Translations under genes and position numbers: made by a program
Notes under the pieces: generated by a model
What the model was told of the DNA's origin: nothing
Seen by the model: only the letters and a program-made list of their open reading frames with translations
The model's database searches: none
Shown: one piece after another, positions 58,539-64,000 of the stretch
Layout: each line of letters begins with the position of its first letter
Numbering within the stretch: the first letter of the stretch is position 1
NCBI RefSeq assembly: GCF_000006405.1
Contig: NW_003207237.1
Span: forward strand, 6,071 to 70,070
Source of the DNA: Perkinsus marinus ATCC 50983
Taxonomy: Eukaryota > Perkinsozoa > Perkinsida > Perkinsidae
Reading direction: 5' to 3'
DNA: 64,000 bases

Positions 58539-59798
58539 ATGACTATGCATCCACTCACCAGCGGACTGCGGGATTACGTCACAGCAGCCGATCATACCAG
58601 GTGGCGAATCAATCGCTTCAGAAATGTGCCATAAGAGAGTTTTGGTAGATATGACGGTTTGGCAAACGGGTTCATACGAGTCGACGTTACCCACAGCAAC
58701 TTACAGGCTCGAGTACATGATGCCACCCTCTCCCTTGATGCTACCATTGGTTAGCACGACTGTGTTGTGGCATGTAGAGGTTTACGTTGACTCAGAGTCG
58801 GTGAAGCAGAAACTTTACAAGAGGAATGGAACCACTGTGGATCATATGCAATTATTTTTAAGGCGTGCGGATGGGAATACAATCTTTCTCTATGATGACA
58901 AGCTCACTTTGAGGTGGTTGCTGCGATGAGTGCATTTCATCAAATCTGTTCGTGTAAGGGACTTTGGTGCTCAAAACGGCGACTCGATCCACATCAAGGA
59001 CACTGACCCATACAGTGTCTCTGCCGGAGGGGCTTTGGAGAATCTAGATCTGGTACGTGAGGTCGGCTCACTCGCAGCATATTTGCTCTGTTCGTTGTAG
59101 GTTGATAAATACGTTATGGATGACGAGACTTACGATAAGCGTACTAACACACTAAGGCATTATATCAGAGAGCAGAGGAAGAAAAATCCGAATTTCAAGC
59201 TTAAGTTCGGGCCGCAGACAACACCGGATGGTGGGCCGCGTTGGATCCATGGAATAGCTATGTGAGCGCTTGTGTTGTGCAGAGAACCAGGATGCTGCCG
59301 TGCCTGAGAGACCGCCCACCCCAGAAAATGCGCGGGAGATGTAGGCCTACTACTCCTACTGTCACAAGCTTAGTGGAAGCTTGTAGATACGCAGTGGGCC
59401 AACGGTGTGAGGTAAATCCGGGCGGACGACGGGGAGAGGTGGCTTATTTCGGTCCGGTTAAAGGACTTCCAAAGGGCGAGTGTGAACCAGCATAGTCTAC
59501 TAGCATTGTCGCTAGCAGGTTCCTGGGTTGGGGTTCGCTTAGATGAGCCTCAGGGAAAATCCGATGGTGTTGGACCTGACGGAAAGGAGTACTTCAGCTG
59601 CCCCAACGGGTATCGTATTCAAGCTCGATTGTGGACCTACTTTAATTCCTTTAGACCTGGCTACGGTTGCTTCGTATTATGCGAGAATGTAAGAAACAAA
59701 CATTCTCCACGTCTATCACACAGCTTTAGGTCAACGTCGGTGCCGAGTTCGTACCTGCCGATCCGTTTGCTGAGCTCTCCTCTGAAGATGAGCTGTAA
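58539..59798 (+). CDS. TBCB: Tubulin-folding cofactor B (Ubl + CAP-Gly)
   Basis: ATG at 58539; exon 1 MTMHPLTSGLRDYVTAAD joins over a 48-nt intron to the Ubl domain FIRVDVTHSNLQARVHDATL, SLDATIESVKQKLYKRNGTT and VDHMQLFLRRADG. Then DSIHIKDTDPYSVSAGGALE (family 'IHVIDHSG'), VDKYVMDDETYDKRTNTLRH (family 'VEKYTISQEAYDQRQDTVR'), and the CAP-Gly domain: VGQRCEVNPGGRRGEVAYFG, GSWVGVRLDEPQGKSDG (the GKNDG-type motif), KEYFSCPNGYGCFV. The end VNVGAEFVPADPFAELSSED plus EL matches the acidic TBCB tail that binds TBCE and EB1. TBCB takes alpha-tubulin from prefoldin/CCT and passes it to TBCE. It follows katanin p60 by 158 bases on the same strand. Confidence 0.88.
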
Positions 59799-59896
59799 GG
59801 CTCTCACCTGATGTGAGGATTGTGAATTAGAAACTCTTCCTAATGTTGTTGTGTTCAAGAGCATTAATTCGTAAGAAGTGTTTCTCGAGTCAGTTC

Positions 59897-60715
59897 ATGA
59901 TGCTACGCGCATTGCTATTCTACCTAGCAGCCAGTTCAGCTTTGGCGGACGAACGGCCCCATGGAGCCTACTGTGGCAATTACAAAGAACTAGTGAGTTC
60001 CGAAGCTTACACGGGGCCAGCCCTTAGTGAATAATTAGGTCCGAAATGGACGCATAACAATCGACGATGATACACATTTCGACATTTACCTCGAGGTCTT
60101 CTTGGAGCAGGTGGACTGCAAGCGGGAGGAATATCAGGTGTCCCACTCGATGGCGATCATGGTCCACTTCTGGTTCAGTATGATTGTGAGACCCATACAG
60201 GGCAGCTTCCGCACTGGAAGGATCCAGATGATTGTATCAATAAGAAGCTCAATGACTTCGGCGGTGAGACATGATGTCCAGCTGAATGAATGCTCCGTTC
60301 AGTTAAACTGGATTCTATAATGCTCTATTATGATGCTGGTGCGGACCAATTGACACTTGAGATTAACAAGAAGTGGGTGTCATCCATTTCTATCCAGATC
60401 TGTCTCATTCTGATGAACTTCTAGGATCAAAACGATCATGAAGCAGTGTGACGAGTACGTGAAAAGCGGCGAGGATCAGCTATTGGACTTGGGGTTAGAA
60501 ACCTTTCCAAGTGAGTCGCAAGAATCATGAACGAGCCCAAATGCGTCGGATTCTGCATGTATGCCTGTTTCCATGCAAGGTGCCAAACAGGAGGCTATCG
60601 AGATGTCTCTATGATGCAAGAATGTATTTGCGGCCTCGGAACACTTTTTGACGTCCTAATCAGTATTGTACTCATAATTTTTTCATTGATATTTCTGTTG
60701 AGCTTGAAATATTGA
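59897..60715 (+). CDS. Putative multi-exon secreted protein
   Basis: ATG at 59897 begins a signal peptide (MMLRALLFYLAASSALADER) and HGAYCGNYKELV before a likely donor. Downstream exons in other frames read DDTHFDIYLEVFLEQVDCKR, DGDHGPLLVQYDCETHTGQL with PHWKDPDDCINKKLNDFGG, LYYDAGADQLTLEI, IMKQCDEYVKSGEDQLLDLG, and perhaps a Cys-rich piece with a hydrophobic C-terminus (FDVLISIVLIIFSLIFLLSL) ending at 60715. The first parts look like one soluble, Asp/Cys-rich secreted domain of beta strands. Whether the last hydrophobic exon belongs is doubtful. No family recognised. Confidence 0.5.
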
Positions 60716-60969
60716 AGCCTGTGGCGAAGCCAGTAAGCGAACTCTACGTAGTGAAATCACACGACAATATGTATGCATACTAGAAGCTAACGCAACTTGA
60801 AGTCCAGAGTCGGGAAATCCGGTTACGAAATCTATGCATCTGAGACGCATTTCAAGCTGATGATGTGAAAAGGGTATTAAATAATAATGAATGAGTGCTG
60901 ACAAATGTAATAGCTCCTCTTGTGTGGTCAATTACCACACCAAGACTTTAAGGAGCTTCAAGTTGAGCC

Positions 60970-62808
60970 TCAGACTCCGCTTGGTTGTTGATGTTGACGC
61001 CGAGCCGACTGAAGATGGCTTGCAATGTAGGACGGTTGACTAGTGATAACCCCAGTCGTCCCAATGCGGCCAGTCCCCTTCGGTGGCTGAATATCAGTTG
61101 CCTTTGGCGTCATTCTTGGGAAGGCAGTGTGCCCCGGTGCTTGCGCTAGAGGCGTCACCCCAACAGCCGTCAACCAATCGGTCGGCATAGTGGTAGCTGT
61201 CTGGTCAATCTCCTCATGAGGCTGAGTCTGCTTATCGAGATGCCAGTGGGTGGCCTTGACGAAATCGTACCTATCTATAGAGCCAAGACGAATCAAGGTC
61301 TCCTTCAAACCCTGCTTCACTTGAGTGACGCGGCGCTGCTTATTGAAAGATTCACTGCGCTTGCGAGCAACTGGCCAATTTGCAATAGAGTTGAACTCCT
61401 CCTCAAAGGGCGAATAACTCCTGAAGTCATGAATACTCTCCTGACCCATGAACCGAGGGAACTCCTCCTCGAAGGGGCTCACAGTAGTATCCTCAGGCAA
61501 GGGGGTTGCGTCAATGTGCTCCGCAGCAGGAAAGCTCCCCACTCTAGCTCTCAAACTCGGATTAACATTACTTTGCATCCAAGTCTGAGAAGGCACGTCC
61601 ACATCTTGGAGATGCGGGAAGCTCTCATCGAAAGGACTGACCGTAGGATCTTCTGGCAGAGGCGAGTAGTCGACGTTCTTAGTTGGGAATGTACCGATGT
61701 TAACAGTGAGGTCGGGATTCACATTGCTCTGGCAGTAGCCCTGTAGGTGAGGGAAATCCTCGTCAAATGGGCTCTCCGACATATCCTCAGGAAGAGGTCT
61801 CGTGTCACACTTTTTGGTGGGCATGGTACCATCCTTAGCACGTAACGTGGGATTCACGTTACTCTCCCAGTAGGAGCTTGGTAAAGGGAAATGCTCGTCG
61901 AAAGGGCTAACACTGTCGTCCTCGGGCAGGGGCCTCATGTCGATCTTCTTAGTAGGCAGGGTACTATGAGCAACCGGTAGAGTCGGGTTCACATTGCTAG
62001 TCATAACGTGCTGAAGACGGTTCTCGTCCGCTGGGATCGGCCACTCTTCGTCGAAGGGACTCACAGTGTTGTCTTCATCCAATGGCGTCGAGTCAGCGTG
62101 AACGGTTGGGAATGTGTTGCTCCTAACCCGCAGATTCTTGTTGACATTGCTCTGAATCAGAGTCTTCTGGTCAGTGAGCATGTCCCACATATCGTCAAAT
62201 GGGCTCACAGCAAAGTCTTCTTGAATAGGAGCCGAGCCGATCTTCTTGCTGGGTAGACTACCAACGTTCACAGCTAAGTGTGGATTGACATTACTCATCT
62301 TGTGACTCTGAAGGATCGGGAACTCCTCGTCGAAGGGACTAACAGAAGCATCCTCGGGTAGAGGAGTCCTGTCTATGTGCTTAGTAGGGAGAGTCCCAAT
62401 GTGAACCTTCAGACTCGGGTTCACGTTGCTACTCTGGATGCCTTGGCATACAGCACAACGGTGCTTCTTGTTAATGCTGTGTCTTCTACCAGTCTTAGTA
62501 TGAGAGATTGAGTTTGGGGACATCATAGGCATGTCCACGATGACATGAGAGGACTGGGAGGAAGTCGAACCCGAAGGGAGACGCAAGCCCTTAGAGATTG
62601 CCTTGTTTGCCTTGATGCCTAGATTAGTGTTCTCTTGGAAGCCTCCCTTATTCAGCTGAGGCAGCTGGAAGTGAGACCAGCCTCTCTGACCGGCTGAGTG
62701 AAGGTATTGCAGAGGCACATCCGACTTGTAGGAGTGGTGGTCCGTGTGACCGTACTTATTAGTGGTCCTCGATATCACAGCGCTAGCAGGTTGCTGGATG
62801 AGGAACAT
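60970..62808 (-). CDS. Protein with seven tandem ~45-52-residue SNVN...SPFDEEFP repeats, unknown function
   Basis: A single 612-codon frame without introns from ATG at 62808 to the stop at 60970. Residues 1-126 are basic and polar with one CxxC (CAVCQ, 118-122). Residues 127-472 are seven repeats starting at 127, 172, 220, 271, 316, 361 and 413, plus an eighth broken one (SPFEEEF, 466-472). Each reads SNVNPxL, a short variable part, [TS][LFM]P[TS]K..D..PL.ED, then [ST]VSPF[DE][ED]x[FW]P and a spacer of 6-15 residues. The C-terminal 140 residues hold one basic region (VARKRSESFNKQRRVTQVKQ) and disordered sequence. No signal peptide or membrane helix. The fixed hydrophobic/acidic motif in loose spacers looks like a multivalent docking scaffold. 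No known repeat family matches in my memory. Confidence 0.85.
   Translation of the reverse strand: MFLIQQPASAVISRTTNKYGHTDHHSYKSDVPLQYLHSAGQRGWSHFQLPQLNKGGFQENTNLGIKANKAISKGLRLPSGSTSSQSSHVIVDMPMMSPNSISHTKTGRRHSINKKHRCAVCQGIQSSNVNPSLKVHIGTLPTKHIDRTPLPEDASVSPFDEEFPILQSHKMSNVNPHLAVNVGSLPSKKIGSAPIQEDFAVSPFDDMWDMLTDQKTLIQSNVNKNLRVRSNTFPTVHADSTPLDEDNTVSPFDEEWPIPADENRLQHVMTSNVNPTLPVAHSTLPTKKIDMRPLPEDDSVSPFDEHFPLPSSYWESNVNPTLRAKDGTMPTKKCDTRPLPEDMSESPFDEDFPHLQGYCQSNVNPDLTVNIGTFPTKNVDYSPLPEDPTVSPFDESFPHLQDVDVPSQTWMQSNVNPSLRARVGSFPAAEHIDATPLPEDTTVSPFEEEFPRFMGQESIHDFRSYSPFEEEFNSIANWPVARKRSESFNKQRRVTQVKQGLKETLIRLGSIDRYDFVKATHWHLDKQTQPHEEIDQTATTMPTDWLTAVGVTPLAQAPGHTAFPRMTPKATDIQPPKGTGRIGTTGVITSQPSYIASHLQSARRQHQQPSGV
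61393..62430 (-). repeat. Coding tandem repeat array, 7 copies plus a partial
   Basis: DNA of the repeats above; unit lengths are 135, 144, 153, 135, 135 and 156 bases between successive SNVN codons. Codons differ between copies (SNV written with AGT/AGC AAT/AAC GTG/GTT/GTA) while the protein motif stays the same, so the array is old and kept by selection on the protein. Confidence 0.85.
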
Positions 62809-63162
62809 TCGTTAAATAATAATCAAATATGATAACCTACGGCCGAATCTTAGGTTTGCCGGAGCTACGAAGGGCCCAATGAGGGATAAAGATCCAATTA
62901 TGTCCACGTCGAACTCGAATGGGAACGCGTGTCAGTTGATAATTTAGCTATCTGGAGGCGCCCGTATTCGTGATCGACACAGCCCTCTTGTTGATCCTGC
63001 GCCGTTAATATCGCGCGCGCCCGAAGTGGAAGACGGCTACTAGTCTGTGTGAGTGAGTGGGAACATTCTGCTTTCAGTTCGGTGGTTCTCTGTGTGAATT
63101 AATCCGCCAGGAGCTCGCGCCGCATTACTGAGAAAAGGACGTGTTTCACCTGATGTCGCAGG
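62809..63162. other. Intergenic between divergent genes
   Basis: About 350 bases with no coding signal; contains a GC-rich stretch near 63005-63020 (GCGCGCGC). Should hold the promoter of the repeat protein (-) and of the last gene (+). Confidence 0.5.
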
Positions 63163-64000
63163 ATGAGTAAGTTCCTTCGACGACAATCTGTGGGGGCTAC
63201 TTCCCTGAGGGACTCCCTGTTGGTGCCCTGTAGTCATAGAACCTGGGATGGGTTCATCAATTGTATCTTGGGGCTTGTTGGGAGGGTCGCTCAATGCGGT
63301 TCATGCCTGGTCTGGAATAATGGAATGTGCATGGCTTCTTCAAATAGAGGCAAACGTTGCTCGATTTCTTGACGATGTTTACTCAGGTCACCCACCGTGC
63401 CCAACACTGATGTAGCTGTTATTCGTGTTACTGTACAGAGTCTACGAGACTTACAGCTCTCTATCGACGCTCCGAGAGCTAGGTAAGAGGAGTTCGATAC
63501 CGAGTCATAGGAAGGCCAACTTGTTCTTGTCTTTTCAGATTGGAAGCTTTTCAAGAAATCACATCGTGGCTACGGTCCTTGGCCACCACTCGCCGTAGTA
63601 CAGGTTCCATACCATCGGAGATAGACCAGGCCATCAGAATCCTCCTGCGTTTGAGATATACGTGTAGATTCGCTGACATAAGGAGTGTGGCTGATGTAGG
63701 ACGATGAGGCATTTACCCCTCGTGACCGATCATAGTAATCTGTCGTTGTTGCCAGAACTTCCTAGCTGCTCAGAGGAACTCTGGTATCGCAGTCGCAGCC
63801 CGTTATATCAATACGGAGGTCAGCAGATTTTCGAAGAGTAAGCTGTCAGCTCAAAACTGTTGCGGTTTCGCTCCATGAGCTCGAACTCCCAGATCCCCAT
63901 CTTGTGACGGTGCCAGCTGTAGATTGGTCACTATTTGACTCCTCCTCAGCTGCCAGGATAACGCACATAGTAATAATAATATCATGTGGTTACGTCATCT
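63163..64000 (+). CDS. Multi-exon gene of unknown function, runs off the window
   Basis: ATG at 63163 (MSKFLRRQSVGATSLRDSLL). Further exons read TDVAVIRVTVQSLRDLQLSI joined over a GTAAGA...TTCAG intron to LEAFQEITSWLRSLATTRRS, then IPSEIDQAIRILLRLRYTCR, and NSGIAVAARYINTE near 63790, with HELELPDPHLVTVPAVDWSL near 63870. The helical, Arg/Leu-rich character suggests an armadillo/HEAT-like or other all-helical protein, but this is only an impression. No stop is reached before 64000. The join between the first ATG exon and the second is uncertain. Confidence 0.45.

Noticed and set aside
61216-61746. 176-codon open frame antisense to the repeat protein
   Set aside because: Mirrors the repeat periodicity of the minus-strand gene and shows no independent features.

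Overview
The window is nuclear DNA from a protist. Genes lie on both strands, are closely spaced, and most are split by short GT-AG introns. Where I could fix both splice sites by reading frame and family match, intron lengths were 41, 45, 46, 47, 48, 48, 50, 50, 53, 54, 55, 57, 71, 75 and 83 nt. There are two assembly gaps of 100 N (19325-19424 and 44146-44245). The mix of genes (polycystin channel, katanin, a coiled-coil protein, plant-like DUF1336 and WS/DGAT proteins, small secreted Cys/Thr-rich proteins) suggests a unicellular eukaryote with cilia or flagella, most likely an alveolate such as Perkinsus. That name is an inference; no marker in the window proves it.

Layout. 1-8.7 kb: start of an amino-acid transporter (-), an hnRNP U-like SPRY + P-loop protein (-), the rRNA methyltransferase NSUN5/Rcm1 (+), two small proteins (-) and a membrane-anchored LEA/DUF3712 protein (-). 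9.1-18.5 kb: exportin-2/CSE1 (-), a small gene (-), and a polycystin-2-like cation channel (+). 18.6-23.6 kb: an unknown protein (-), KRR1 (-) cut by the first gap, and two unknown minus-strand genes. 23.7-32.0 kb: a long coiled-coil protein (+), a histidine acid phosphatase (-), a doubtful small gene (-) and a WS/DGAT acyltransferase (-). 32.2-41.9 kb: a small CxxC protein (+), a pyrimidine microsatellite, a divergent actin-related protein (-), WDR12/YTM1 (-) and an EDR2/DUF1336 protein (-). 42.3-53.6 kb, all +: LMBD2-like membrane protein (spanning the second gap), a MAP-kinase-kinase-like kinase, the Rab7 GEF subunit CCZ1, an intronless unknown protein, and the nucleoporin NUP42. 53.7-64 kb: a secreted Thr-rich protein (-), an unknown (+), katanin p60 (+), tubulin cofactor B (+), a secreted protein (+), a seven-copy repeat protein (-), and an unknown gene running off the end (+).

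Functional themes. Three genes act in ribosome biogenesis (NSUN5, KRR1, WDR12) and two in nuclear transport (CSE1, NUP42). Katanin p60 and tubulin cofactor B, both acting on tubulin, are adjacent and co-oriented. These are housekeeping genes; the most novel-looking item is the repeat protein at 60970-62808, followed by a set of odd-centred palindromes around NSUN5. Exon structures were read by eye, so gene spans are firmer than individual splice sites.
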